DNA of 64,000 bases from Duffyella gerundensis (GTDB lineage Bacteria > Pseudomonadota > Gammaproteobacteria > Enterobacterales > Enterobacteriaceae), in contig NZ_LN907828.1 of assembly GCF_001517405.1 (NCBI RefSeq), forward strand, positions 496,001 through 560,000, in the 5' to 3' direction. Below, one piece after another: positions 42,858 through 52,421 of the stretch (positions within the stretch are counted from its first letter, which is position 1; the number at the start of each line of letters is the position of its first letter). Position numbers and translations under genes: made by a program. A model generated the notes under the pieces. The model made no database searches. It saw only the letters and a list, made by a program, of their open reading frames with translations, and was not told where the DNA came from.

Positions 42858-44599
42858 AGCTGGCGCTGTGGCAGCGGGTTAACCGCGAAATGGTCGCTAA
42901 AATCCTCGCCGAGCTGGAATATGAGCGGGCATTAACGGCAAGCGAAACGGCAGCGGGCGAATGGGCGATCGCCGTGCAGGATGAGACCTGGCACTTTGCC
43001 GCCACGCGCGGCATCTGGGGCTGGTTGCATATCGATCCCACCACGCTTTCCACCCGCAGCGGCGCGGAAGTAGAGGCGGAGCGCACCCTGCGCCAGCTGG
43101 CGGAACTGCTGAAGATGAGCGATGCGCAAACGGCTGAACATCTGGAAGATCTCTACGCCACGCTGCGCGGCGATATGCAGTTGCTGGAAGCGCGCGAACA
43201 GCTGGATGCCCGTGCGCTGATTGCGCTGGACCCGGATGAGTTGCAGTGTTTGCTCAGCGGCCATCCGAAATTCATCTTTAATAAAGGCCGTCGCGGCTGG
43301 GGCGTGGATGCACTGCGCGCGTATGCGCCGGAATATCGCGGCCGTTTTCGCCTGCACTGGATTGCGGTGCGCCGCGATCTGCTGGTCTGGAGCAGCGATG
43401 ATGCCTGCGATCTCGATGAGCTGCTGAGCAGCGCCATGAATCACAACGAACGCCAGCGTTTTCAGCAGCACTGGACGGCGTGCCAGCTGAACGATAACTG
43501 GCTGCCGGTGCCGCTGCATCCGTGGCAGTGGCAGCAAAAAATCGCGCTGCATTTCCTGCCGCAGCTGGCGCGTGGCGAAATGGTTGAGTTGGGCGAATTT
43601 GGCGATGACTATCTCGCACAGCAGTCGTTACGTACGCTGACCAACGTCAGTCGCGTGGTGCCGTATGACATCAAGCTGCCGCTGACCATCTACAACACCT
43701 CCTGCTATCGCGGCATTCCGGGCAGATATATCGCCGCCGGTCCGCTGGCCTCGCGCTGGCTGCAGCAGCAGTTTGCCGCTGACGCCACGCTGCGTGCCAC
43801 CGGCGCGCATATTCTTGGTGAGCCCGCTGCCGGTTATCTTTCCCACGACGGTTACGCCGCGCTGCCCGGCGCGCCGTATCGCTATCAGGAGATGCTGGGT
43901 GTGATCTGGCGCGAAAATCCCTCCTGCTATCTGCAAGCGGGCGAGCAGGCGGTGTTAATGGCTGCGCTGATGGAAACCGATAATGCCGGATGGCCGCTGA
44001 TTGACGCCTGGATCGCTGAGTCCGGTTTGTCCGCCGAGGCGTGGCTCAGCCAGCTGTTTAGCGCAGTAGTGATTCCGTTTTACCACCTGATGTGCCGCTA
44101 CGGCGTGGCGCTGATCGCCCACGGCCAAAACGTCACTCTGATCATGAAAGATCACATTCCGCAGCGCATTTTACTCAAGGATTTTCAGGGCGATATGCGC
44201 CTGGTCGATCAGGATTTCCCGCAGGCCGCGTCGCTGCCGCCTGAGGTGAAAGCCGTTACCGCGCGCCTGAGCGCGGATTACCTGATTCACGATCTGCAAA
44301 CCGGCCATTTTGTTACCGTGCTGCGCTTTATCTCGCGGCTGACCCAGCGCTGCGGCGTCAGTGAAACGCGCTTTTATCAGCTGCTGGCCAGCGTCATTGA
44401 CGATTACATGGCACAGCATCCTGAGCTGGCCGCGCGCTTTGCGCTGTTCGATCTGTTTAAACCGCAAATCATTCGCGTGGTGCTTAATCCGGTCAAACTC
44501 ACCTTTTCTGAGCAGGATGGCGGCAGCCGTATGTTGCCGAACTACTTAACCGATCTGGATAATCCCCTCTATCTCGTTACCCGGGAGTCAGTAGCATGA
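42854..44599 (+). CDS. iucC: Aerobactin synthase IucC (NIS synthetase)
   Basis: 581 aa, type C NIS synthetase that adds the second acetyl-hydroxylysine to the citryl intermediate to complete aerobactin. Motifs: HPKFIFNKGRRGWG near residues 137-150, LHPWQWQQKI, SLRTLTNVSRVVPYDIKLPLTIYNTSC and the C-terminal HGQNVTLIMKDHIPQRILLKDFQGDMR. A paralogue of IucA with the same IucA/IucC plus FhuF-like layout. The start overlaps the iucB stop (ATGA) and its own stop overlaps iucD the same way, so the whole operon is translationally coupled. Confidence 0.95.
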   Translation: MKLALWQRVNREMVAKILAELEYERALTASETAAGEWAIAVQDETWHFAATRGIWGWLHIDPTTLSTRSGAEVEAERTLRQLAELLKMSDAQTAEHLEDLYATLRGDMQLLEAREQLDARALIALDPDELQCLLSGHPKFIFNKGRRGWGVDALRAYAPEYRGRFRLHWIAVRRDLLVWSSDDACDLDELLSSAMNHNERQRFQQHWTACQLNDNWLPVPLHPWQWQQKIALHFLPQLARGEMVELGEFGDDYLAQQSLRTLTNVSRVVPYDIKLPLTIYNTSCYRGIPGRYIAAGPLASRWLQQQFAADATLRATGAHILGEPAAGYLSHDGYAALPGAPYRYQEMLGVIWRENPSCYLQAGEQAVLMAALMETDNAGWPLIDAWIAESGLSAEAWLSQLFSAVVIPFYHLMCRYGVALIAHGQNVTLIMKDHIPQRILLKDFQGDMRLVDQDFPQAASLPPEVKAVTARLSADYLIHDLQTGHFVTVLRFISRLTQRCGVSETRFYQLLASVIDDYMAQHPELAARFALFDLFKPQIIRVVLNPVKLTFSEQDGGSRMLPNYLTDLDNPLYLVTRESVA

Positions 44600-45918
44600 A
44601 GACTTACGATTTTATCGGCATTGGCATTGGTCCTTTCAACCTCAGCGTTGCCGCGCTGGCTGAAAACATCGAAGGCTTCAGCTCGCTGTTCCTCGAACGC
44701 AAGCCGCATTTCGCCTGGCATCCGGGCATGATGGTGCCCGATTGCTATATGCAAACCAGCTTCCTGAAGGATCTGGTCAGCGCGGTTGATCCCACTAACC
44801 GCTACAGCTTCGTTAACTATCTGGTCAAGCGGAAAAAGTTTTACCGCTTTTTGACCACCGAGCAGCGTACCGTGTCACGCGAGGAGTTCGCTGACTATCT
44901 GTGCTGGGCCGCCGACGGCCTGAGCAACCTCGCCTTTGGTCAGGCGGTGGAGCAGGTGACCTTTGATGACGACGCCAAACTGTTTGATGTGAAAACCTCG
45001 CAGGGCCATTACCGCGCGCGCCACGTTTGTCTCGGCATTGGCAAGCAAATCAATCTTCCGCCCTGCGTTACCGAACGCAGCGACCGTTGCTTCCACGCCA
45101 GCGAAATGATGCTGCGTACGCCAGCGCTGGGCGGCAAGCGCGTCACTATCGTGGGCGGCGGCCAGAGCGGCGCAGACCTGTTCCTGAATATTTTTCGCGG
45201 TGAATGGGGCCAGCCAACCTCATTGAACTGGGTGTCGCGTCGCAATAACTACAACGCGCTGGATGAAGCGGCGTTCGCTAACGAATATTTCACGCCGGAA
45301 TACCTCGAAAGCTTCTCCTCGCTGGATGAGAAAGTGCGTCATCGCCTGCTGAATGAGCAGCGCATGACCTCTGACGGCATCACGCAGGAATCGCTTCTGG
45401 CAATTTACCGTGCGATGTATCACAAATTTGAAGTGTTGCGCGAAAAACCCTGGGCGCATTTGTTACCCTCCCGCTCCGTTACGGCAGTGACGCCGGTGGG
45501 CGATGCGCAACGGTTGACGCTGCAACACTGTCTGGATGATGGCGAAGAGCAACTCGATGCCGACGTGGTGATTTTTGCCACTGGTTATCAGGCGGCACGC
45601 CCGGCGTTTTTGGCGCCGGTGGCGCACCGTCTGCATGTTGATGACGATGAAGGTTTCCAGGTGAACACTGACTTCACGCTGAACTGGGACGGCCCGCAGC
45701 AGAACAGCCTGTTTGCCGTTAACGCCGGTATGCACAGCCTGGGCATCGCTGAACCGCAGCTGAGCCTGATGGCGTGGCGCGCAGCGCGCATCCTCAATCG
45801 CGCGCACAGCAGCGAGCCTTTTGAGTTAGCCACCACGCCAGGCGTGATCCAGTGGCGCAGCCAGCCCGATGCCGCCAGTCATGAACGTTCCGCTTTAACA
45901 CAAACGATGCAGTTTTAA
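44596..45918 (+). CDS. iucD: L-lysine N6-monooxygenase IucD
   Basis: 440 aa, FAD- and NADPH-dependent, first step of aerobactin synthesis: hydroxylation of the lysine side-chain amine. FAD-binding GIGIGPFNLSVAAL near the N-terminus, then FAWHPGMMVPDCYMQTSFLKDLV, typical of the siderophore monooxygenases. The NADPH-binding loop is VGGGQSGADLFLNIF, and ATGYQAARPAFL is the conserved ATG-Y motif. As in E. coli IucD, the N-terminus is hydrophobic and may loosely associate with the membrane. ATGA overlap with iucC. Confidence 0.95.
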   Translation: MKTYDFIGIGIGPFNLSVAALAENIEGFSSLFLERKPHFAWHPGMMVPDCYMQTSFLKDLVSAVDPTNRYSFVNYLVKRKKFYRFLTTEQRTVSREEFADYLCWAADGLSNLAFGQAVEQVTFDDDAKLFDVKTSQGHYRARHVCLGIGKQINLPPCVTERSDRCFHASEMMLRTPALGGKRVTIVGGGQSGADLFLNIFRGEWGQPTSLNWVSRRNNYNALDEAAFANEYFTPEYLESFSSLDEKVRHRLLNEQRMTSDGITQESLLAIYRAMYHKFEVLREKPWAHLLPSRSVTAVTPVGDAQRLTLQHCLDDGEEQLDADVVIFATGYQAARPAFLAPVAHRLHVDDDEGFQVNTDFTLNWDGPQQNSLFAVNAGMHSLGIAEPQLSLMAWRAARILNRAHSSEPFELATTPGVIQWRSQPDAASHERSALTQTMQF

Positions 45919-45943
45919 GAACCATACTGGGAAAATAATCATA

Positions 45944-48136
45944 ATGAAGCGTCCACATCTTTGGGTTTTAAATCCTTGTTTACTGGCCATTCTGGCGGGG
46001 AGCGGCTGGAGTGCCGCCGCCGCGCAGAGCGATGAGCTGGTGGTCTCGGCCAGCCGCTCGCACCGCAGCGTGGCCGATATGGCGCAAACCACCTGGGTGC
46101 TTGAGCAGGCAGATATTGAGCAGCAGGTGCAGGGTGGCAAAGAGCTGAAAGAAGTGCTGGCTCAGCTGATTCCGGGCATGGACGTCAGCAGCCAGGGCCG
46201 TACCAACTACGGCATGAACATGCGTGGACGCTCAATGATGGTGATGGTGGACGGCGTACGGCTGAACTCCTCGCGCAGCGACAGCCGTCAGCTGGACGCC
46301 ATCGATCCCTTTAATATTGAACGCATCGAAGTAATTTCCGGCGCCACCTCGCTGTACGGCGGTGGCAGCACCGGTGGCCTGATCAATATCGTCACCAAAA
46401 AAGGCCAGTCAGAGAAGCAGGTTGAGTTTCAGACCGGCGCCAAAAGTGGCTTCAACAGCCATAACGATCACGATGAGAGCGTGGCAGCCGCGGTCAGCGG
46501 CGGCACCGATAAAGCCTCTGGTCGCGTGTCGGCCTCATACCAGCGCTACGGCGGCTGGTATGACGGCAAAGGCAACGAGTCGATCATTGATAACACGCAA
46601 ACCGGCCTGCAATATTCCGATCGTATTGATCTGATGGGCACCGGCACGCTGAATATCGATGATAATCAGCAGCTTCAGCTGACTACCCAGTATTACAAAA
46701 GCGAATCAGACGGCAAACACGGGCTTTATCTCGGCGAGAACTTTTCTGCCGTGACCGGCTCGGGCGATGCCTACAACTCGGCCAATCTGAACTCCGATCG
46801 TCTGCCGGGTACCGAACGTCATCTGATTAACCTGCAATATTCCAACACCGATTTTCTCGGTCAGGATCTGGTGGCACAGGTTTACTATCGCGATGAAAGC
46901 CTGACCTTTTATCCGTTCCCGACTCTTAGCGCCGGGCGCGTTAGCAGCATCGGCGCATCGCAGCAGAAAACCGATTTTTACGGCGGCAAGCTGACCTTAA
47001 ACAGCAAGCCGGTGGACGATCTGACGCTGACCTACGGTGTCGATGCCGATCATGAGAGCTTTGACGCTAATCAGCAGTTTTTCGATCTGCGTAAAGCGTC
47101 GCAGAGCGGCGGCATGGAGCTGGATAACGCCTATAACGTTGGCCGCTATCCGGGCTACAGCATCACCAACCTGGCGCCGTTCCTGCAGAGCAGCTATGAC
47201 ATCGATGCCATTACGCTGAGCGGTGGCGTGCGCTATCAGTACACGGAAAACAAGGTCGATGACTTTGTGGGTTATACGCAGCAGCAGGCGATCGCCAATG
47301 GCCGCGCAACCTCCGCCGACGCCGTACCGGGCGGCAGCACCGACTACAAAAACCTGCTGTTTAACGCCGGTATTCTGGGCCGTCTGACCGAGCGCCAGCA
47401 ACTGTGGTTTAACTTCTCGCAGGGCTTTGAAATCCCGGACCTGGCGAAGTATTACGGCTCGGGTAACTACCAGCTCAGCAACGGCAACTATCGCCTGCTG
47501 AACAGCGTTAACGTGAACGACTCAAAGCTCGACGGCATCAAAGTTGATGCCTATGAGCTGGGCTGGCGCTACCTCGGTGATAATCTGCACACCCAGCTGG
47601 CGGCTTATTACTCGCTGTCTGACAAAACCATCAATATTAATAAAAGCGACATGACCATCAATCTTGACGATGACAAACGCCGCATTTACGGGATTGAAGG
47701 CCAGGTCGATTACTTCTTTAACGACAGCGAATGGAGCACCGGCAGCAACTTCAACGTGATCAAGTCGGAGACGCAGCTGGATGGCAAATGGGAAAAACTC
47801 ACCGTCGACAGCGCCAGCCCGTCAAAAGTCAGCGCATGGGTTAACTGGGCACCGGGTGACTGGGCGCTGCGTCTGCAGAGCACACAAACCTTTGACGTGT
47901 CCGATGCCGACGGCAAAAAAATCAACGGCTACAACACCGTCGATTTCCTCGGCAGCTACGCCTTGCCGGTCGGTAAGGTTAGCTTCAGCGTGGAAAATCT
48001 GCTGGATAAGGATTACACCACGGTGTGGGGACAGCGCGCGCCGGGCCTTTACAGCCCAACCTACGGCGACGCCGGCCTGTACACCTATAAAGGCCGCGGA
48101 CGCACCTTTGGCATGAACTACTCCGTCGTATTCTGA
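45944..48136 (+). CDS. iutA: Ferric aerobactin TonB-dependent receptor IutA
   Basis: 730 aa outer-membrane receptor. Signal peptide about 1-27 (LLAILAGSGWSAAAAQ), TonB box ELVVSASR just after, plug domain with MAQTTWVLEQADIEQQ, GGKELKEVLAQLIPGMDVSS and LYGGGSTGGLINIVTKKGQ, then a 22-strand barrel ending GRTFGMNYSVVF with terminal Phe. High identity to E. coli IutA throughout. Last gene of the operon (25-bp gap after iucD), followed by a terminator. Also known elsewhere as the cloacin DF13 receptor. Confidence 0.96.
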   Translation: MKRPHLWVLNPCLLAILAGSGWSAAAAQSDELVVSASRSHRSVADMAQTTWVLEQADIEQQVQGGKELKEVLAQLIPGMDVSSQGRTNYGMNMRGRSMMVMVDGVRLNSSRSDSRQLDAIDPFNIERIEVISGATSLYGGGSTGGLINIVTKKGQSEKQVEFQTGAKSGFNSHNDHDESVAAAVSGGTDKASGRVSASYQRYGGWYDGKGNESIIDNTQTGLQYSDRIDLMGTGTLNIDDNQQLQLTTQYYKSESDGKHGLYLGENFSAVTGSGDAYNSANLNSDRLPGTERHLINLQYSNTDFLGQDLVAQVYYRDESLTFYPFPTLSAGRVSSIGASQQKTDFYGGKLTLNSKPVDDLTLTYGVDADHESFDANQQFFDLRKASQSGGMELDNAYNVGRYPGYSITNLAPFLQSSYDIDAITLSGGVRYQYTENKVDDFVGYTQQQAIANGRATSADAVPGGSTDYKNLLFNAGILGRLTERQQLWFNFSQGFEIPDLAKYYGSGNYQLSNGNYRLLNSVNVNDSKLDGIKVDAYELGWRYLGDNLHTQLAAYYSLSDKTININKSDMTINLDDDKRRIYGIEGQVDYFFNDSEWSTGSNFNVIKSETQLDGKWEKLTVDSASPSKVSAWVNWAPGDWALRLQSTQTFDVSDADGKKINGYNTVDFLGSYALPVGKVSFSVENLLDKDYTTVWGQRAPGLYSPTYGDAGLYTYKGRGRTFGMNYSVVF

Positions 48137-48150
48137 TACTGACAACCTGC

Positions 48151-48189
48151 AGCGGGCCGCGCCTGAAAGGGAGCGTGCCCGCTTTTTTT
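48151..48189 (+). terminator. Terminator of the aerobactin operon
   Basis: AGCGGGC (48151-48157) pairs with GCCCGCT (48177-48183), and a seven-T run follows. Confidence 0.85.
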
Positions 48190-48342
48190 ATGCTGCAGGC
48201 TCACTGCTTTTCACGCTGCACCGCGCGTTGCGGCCTCCTCGCGTGCCTTCCTCTGCGCGCGCTGCCAGACAAAATTTTCCCTTTCGGTAACGTCTGAAGT
48301 GCCGTTGGCATCACGTTACGCAACATCCCACTTGTGAATGGT

Positions 48343-48360
48343 AGCTAAAACGGTTTAGCT
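48343..48360 (+). promoter_or_regulatory. ScrR operator upstream of scrK
   Basis: AGCTAAAACGGTTTAGCT, an 18-bp palindrome with a single mismatched base pair, centred 42 bp before the scrK start. It has the AAACGGTTT-type centre of sucrose-regulon LacI operators. Confidence 0.75.
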
Positions 48361-48392
48361 TATGGTTATAACTTGTTATTGGATAATCAATC

Positions 48393-49346
48393 ATGAAAAA
48401 AATATGGGTGTTGGGTGATGCCGTAATCGATCTGCTGCCGGAAGGCGAAATGACCCTGCGGCAGTGTCCTGGCGGTGCGCCTGCCAACGTGGCGGTCGGC
48501 GTGGCGCGCCTGGGCGGCAACAGCGGCTTTATCGGCTGCGTGGGCAGCGATCCTTTTGGCGTCAGCCTGCGCGACGTGCTGAACCACGAAGGGGTGGATA
48601 CCCGTCAGCTCTTTTTGCTGCCGGATCAGCGCACCTCCACCGTTCTGGTGGGCCTCGATCAGCAGGGCGAACGCAGCTTTACTTTTATGGTGCGTCCCAG
48701 CGCCGACCTGTTTGTCACTGCTGAACATTTGCCGCACTTTGCCAGCGGTGAAATCCTGCATTACTGCTCGATAGCGCTGTCGGCGGAGCCGTCGCGCAGC
48801 ACGGTGCTCAACGCCGTGGAGCAGATACACGCCGCGGGCGGCTGGGTCAGCTTCGACCCCAATATTCGTGAAGATATGTGGCACGACCGGGCGGAAATGT
48901 TGGCGACCATTGCAGACGCGCTGGCCAGTGCCGACGTGATCAAGCTGTCGCTGGAAGAGCTGTGGTTGCTTAGCGATCATGAGGATACCGACACCGCGCT
49001 GGGTCGGTTTACCGAACGTTTTCAACCCAGGCTGCTGCTGATTACGCAGGGCAAAGCGGGCGTTACGCTATGGCAGCAGGGCGAGCGTCGTGATTTTCAG
49101 GCGCCGGAAGTGCAACCGGTGGATACCACCGGCGCGGGCGACGCCTTTGTTGCCGGCTTACTGGCGGGCATCACTCTTAGTGAGCACAATCTTGACCAGC
49201 GCCTGCCAGACGCGGTGATCGCGCTGGCGCAGCACTGCGGTGCATTAGCCACCACCGCCAAGGGAGCAATGACCGCACTGCCGAAACGCGAGGCGCTTGA
49301 GCACAAAATTGTTATGCCGCTCACAAATACGACGTCATCCTGGTAA
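48393..49346 (+). CDS. scrK: Fructokinase ScrK
   Basis: 317 aa PfkB/ribokinase-family kinase that phosphorylates the fructose released when sucrose-6-phosphate is cleaved. PfkB signature 1: PGGAPANVAVGVARLGG; signature 2 with the catalytic base Asp: DTTGAGDAFVAG. Substrate contacts typical of fructokinases are in LGDAVIDLLPE. First of the scrK-Y-A-B-R set, with its own operator; order and content equal those of the Klebsiella/pUR400 scr regulon. Confidence 0.94.
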   Translation: MKKIWVLGDAVIDLLPEGEMTLRQCPGGAPANVAVGVARLGGNSGFIGCVGSDPFGVSLRDVLNHEGVDTRQLFLLPDQRTSTVLVGLDQQGERSFTFMVRPSADLFVTAEHLPHFASGEILHYCSIALSAEPSRSTVLNAVEQIHAAGGWVSFDPNIREDMWHDRAEMLATIADALASADVIKLSLEELWLLSDHEDTDTALGRFTERFQPRLLLITQGKAGVTLWQQGERRDFQAPEVQPVDTTGAGDAFVAGLLAGITLSEHNLDQRLPDAVIALAQHCGALATTAKGAMTALPKREALEHKIVMPLTNTTSSW

Positions 49347-49386
49347 ATCTGATTGCTCATTCACAGTGGGTTTCCATATTCTCTTT

Positions 49387-49402
49387 GCAAAACCGGTTTA
49401 GC
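49387..49402 (+). promoter_or_regulatory. ScrR operator upstream of scrY
   Basis: GCAAAACCGGTTTAGC: a perfect AAACCGGTTT core with imperfect outer arms, 23-26 bp before the scrY start. It shares its half-site with the scrK operator, giving two independently repressed promoters. Confidence 0.7.
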
Positions 49403-49424
49403 AAAACGGAAACCCCTGTGGAGA

Positions 49425-51014
49425 ATGATGATAGTGATAAGAAAAACCCTGCTTGCTCTGGCGATTACCGCCTCTGTGTTACCGCAAACCGTTTTAGCGG
49501 ATGCCAACCTCTCGGAAATTGAAAAACGTCTTGCTCAGCTCGAATCACGCCTGCAAAAGGCGGAGAACCGCGCCAGCAATGCAGAACATCGTGCCGACCT
49601 TGCGGAACAGCGCGTTGCTGCGCTGGCCGCTTCAGCACAAACAACCGCGTCTGCTGCCGCTGCGCCTGCCGCTTCGACATCCGGCGCACCCGCATCTGCC
49701 CCTGCCGCACGGCCAGCCAGCATCGAGGCGGCACCTGCCGCCCAGACCGCCAAACTCGGCGACGAGAAGAAAATCAGTGATGGTTTTGAATTTCATGGTT
49801 ATGCGCGTTCCGGCGTGATCATGAATGATTCGGCAGCCGGTACTAAAAGCGGTCCGTACCTGACGCCAGCGGGCGAGACCGGCGGCGCCATTGGCCGTTT
49901 GGGCAACGAAAACAACACCTACGTTGAGTTAAACCTCGAGCAGAAAACGCGGCTGGGTAACGGCGCCACCACGCGCTTCAAGGTGATGCTGGCTGACGGA
50001 CAGCAGAGCTACAACGACTGGACAGCCGATACCAGCGATCTGAATATCCGTCAGGCGTTTGTGGAACTCGGCAGCCTGCCAACCTTCAGCGGCGCGTTTA
50101 AAGACACCACGCTGTGGGCCGGTAAACGTTTTGATCGCGACAACTTTGATATTCACTGGCTCGATTCTGACGTGGTGTTTCTGGCCGGTACCGGCGGCGG
50201 CATTTATGACGTGAAGTGGGCAGACAATGTCAAAAGTAACTTCTCGCTCTATGGCCGTAATTTTGGTGATATCGAGACCATCGATAACAATGTTCAGAAC
50301 TACATCGTCACGGCTAACACCTTTAGCGGTCCGTTCCAGTTCATGCTGAGCGGCCTGCGCGCCAAAGATAACGACGAGCGTATCAACAGCAGCGTGCGCA
50401 GCGACAATGCCGGTGACAAGGGCGTGCATACCATGGTCGCCTGGCACGGCGACAGTTTCTATGGCCTGGCTGAAGGCAGCGCGAAAACGGCGTTGTTGTA
50501 CGGGCATGGTCTGGGCGCGGAAGTGAAGGGCGTCGGCTCCGATGGCAACCTCACCGATCAGGCGGACACCTGGCGTCTGGCGACCTACGGCATCACCGCA
50601 TTAGGCAACAACTGGCATCTGGCACCGGCGGTGCTGGCGCAGCAGAGCAAAGATCGCTACATCAAAGGTGACGACTATCGCTGGGTCACGGTGAACGCGC
50701 GCGTCCTGCAGGAGATCAACGAAAACTTCATGCTCGCCTACGAGGGCAGCTATCAGTACATGAACCTGAAGCCGATGGGCTTCAAGGATCGGCAGGATGT
50801 CAGCGGCGGTTTCTACAAGCTGACCTTTGCGCCAACGTTTAAGGTGGCGGACATGGGGAATTTCCTCAGTCGGCCAGAGATTCGCATTTTTGCCAGCTGG
50901 ATGGACTGGGATCACGATCTTGACCGCTATGCCAGCGATGATGCGTTTGGTTCAAGCGGCTTTGTGGCCGGCGGGGAATGGAACTTTGGTGTCCAGATGG
51001 AAACCTGGTTCTGA
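49425..51014 (+). CDS. scrY: Sucrose-specific porin ScrY
   Basis: About 529 aa outer-membrane channel speeding sucrose entry at low concentration. Signal peptide ending near VLADA, then an N-terminal periplasmic coiled coil (EIEKRLAQLESRLQKAENRASNAEHRADLAEQ in heptads) as in ScrY, and an Ala/Pro-rich linker of about 45 residues, longer than in Klebsiella. An 18-stranded LamB-type barrel begins at FEFHGYARSG and ends WNFGVQMETWF. Starts at 49425, 49428 or GTG 49434 are all possible; GGAG lies at 49420-49423, so 49428 is best spaced. Confidence 0.94.
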   Translation: MMIVIRKTLLALAITASVLPQTVLADANLSEIEKRLAQLESRLQKAENRASNAEHRADLAEQRVAALAASAQTTASAAAAPAASTSGAPASAPAARPASIEAAPAAQTAKLGDEKKISDGFEFHGYARSGVIMNDSAAGTKSGPYLTPAGETGGAIGRLGNENNTYVELNLEQKTRLGNGATTRFKVMLADGQQSYNDWTADTSDLNIRQAFVELGSLPTFSGAFKDTTLWAGKRFDRDNFDIHWLDSDVVFLAGTGGGIYDVKWADNVKSNFSLYGRNFGDIETIDNNVQNYIVTANTFSGPFQFMLSGLRAKDNDERINSSVRSDNAGDKGVHTMVAWHGDSFYGLAEGSAKTALLYGHGLGAEVKGVGSDGNLTDQADTWRLATYGITALGNNWHLAPAVLAQQSKDRYIKGDDYRWVTVNARVLQEINENFMLAYEGSYQYMNLKPMGFKDRQDVSGGFYKLTFAPTFKVADMGNFLSRPEIRIFASWMDWDHDLDRYASDDAFGSSGFVAGGEWNFGVQMETWF

Positions 51015-51047
51015 CGTCACGTTTGAGAAATTGATTAAGGGAAAGCT

Positions 51048-52421
51048 ATGGATGTGAATAATATTGCCCGACAGCTGTTACCGCTGTTAGGGGGAAAAGA
51101 GAACATCGCCTCGGCGGCACACTGCGCCACGCGCCTGCGTCTGGTGCTGCATGATGATGCACTGGCGGACAAAAAAGCCATCGGCGAACTGGAAGGCGTT
51201 AAAGGCTGCTTCCAGAATGCCGGGCAGATGCAGGTGATTTTCGGCACCGGCCTGGTGAACAAAGTGCATGCGGCATTTATTCAGCAGGCGGGCGTCAGCG
51301 AAGCGTCAAAAGGTGAAGCGGCCAGCGCGGCGGCGCAAAAGCTGAATCCGGCGCAGCGCGTGGCGCGGCTGCTCTCCAACATTTTTGTGCCGATCATTCC
51401 CGCCATTGTCGCCTCCGGCGTGTTGATGGGCCTGCTGGGCATGTTCAAAACCTACGGCTGGGTCGATCCGAAAAGCGCAATTTTCGTGCTGCTGGATATG
51501 TTTAGCTCGGCGGCGTTTATTATTCTGCCTATTTTAATCGGCTTTACCGCGGCGAAAGAGTTTGGCGGCAACCCCTATCTGGGCGCGACGCTGGGCGGCA
51601 TCCTGACCCATCCGGCGTTAACCAACGCCTGGGGCGTGGCGGGCGGCTATCAGACCATGAACCTGTTTGGGCTGGATATCGCGATGATCGGCTATCAGGG
51701 CACGGTATTTCCGGTGCTGCTGACCGTCTGGTTTATGAGCTGGCTGGAAAAACGGCTGCGCACCTTTATTCCCGATGCGCTGGATATCATCCTGACGCCG
51801 TTCCTTACCGTGATCATCTCTGCGTTTGTGGCGATGCTGGTGATCGGTCCGGCCGGACGCGCGCTGGGCGACGGCATCTCCTTTGTGCTGAGCACGCTGA
51901 TTGTTCATGCGGGCTGGCTGGCGGGACTGCTGTTTGGCGGCCTCTATTCGGTGATTGTGATTTCCGGCGTGCACCACAGCTTTCATGCCATTGAAGCGGG
52001 CCTGCTCGGCAATCCGAAAATTGGCGTTAACTTCCTGCTGCCGATCTGGTCAATGGCCAATACCGCGCAGGCGGGCGCCTGTCTGGCGGTATGGTTTAAA
52101 ACGCGCGATGTTAAAATTCGCAGCGTGGTGCTGCCGTCGGCGTTATCCGGCATGCTGGGCATCACCGAAGCGGCGATTTTCGGCGTGAACCTGCGCTTCA
52201 TGAAGCCATTTATTGCCGGTATTATCGGCGGCGCAGCAGGGGGCGCCTGGGTAGTGATCATGCACGTTAACATGACCGCGGTCGGCTTGACGGCGCTGCC
52301 TGGTATGGCAATTGTGCAGTCGGGATCGCTGCTGCACTACGTCACCGGCATGGTGATCGCCTTCGGTGTGGGCTTTACACTGTCGCTGCTGCTGAAATAC
52401 CGCGTTGAGGAAAAAGCATGA
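51048..52421 (+). CDS. scrA: Sucrose PTS enzyme IIBC ScrA
   Basis: 457 aa permease that imports sucrose and phosphorylates it to sucrose-6-phosphate. IIB domain (about 1-85): phosphocysteine in SAAHCATRLRLVL. The IIC domain follows with about ten membrane segments, including GGNPYLGATLGGILTHPAL and GVHHSFHAIEAGLL. No IIA domain, so it depends on EIIA-Glc encoded elsewhere, as for enteric ScrA. The stop overlaps the scrB start (ATGA). Confidence 0.95.
   Translation: MDVNNIARQLLPLLGGKENIASAAHCATRLRLVLHDDALADKKAIGELEGVKGCFQNAGQMQVIFGTGLVNKVHAAFIQQAGVSEASKGEAASAAAQKLNPAQRVARLLSNIFVPIIPAIVASGVLMGLLGMFKTYGWVDPKSAIFVLLDMFSSAAFIILPILIGFTAAKEFGGNPYLGATLGGILTHPALTNAWGVAGGYQTMNLFGLDIAMIGYQGTVFPVLLTVWFMSWLEKRLRTFIPDALDIILTPFLTVIISAFVAMLVIGPAGRALGDGISFVLSTLIVHAGWLAGLLFGGLYSVIVISGVHHSFHAIEAGLLGNPKIGVNFLLPIWSMANTAQAGACLAVWFKTRDVKIRSVVLPSALSGMLGITEAAIFGVNLRFMKPFIAGIIGGAAGGAWVVIMHVNMTAVGLTALPGMAIVQSGSLLHYVTGMVIAFGVGFTLSLLLKYRVEEKA

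Noticed and set aside
49345..49380. CRP-like half sites upstream of scrY
   Set aside because: TGA and TCACA halves are present but with the wrong spacing; not called.
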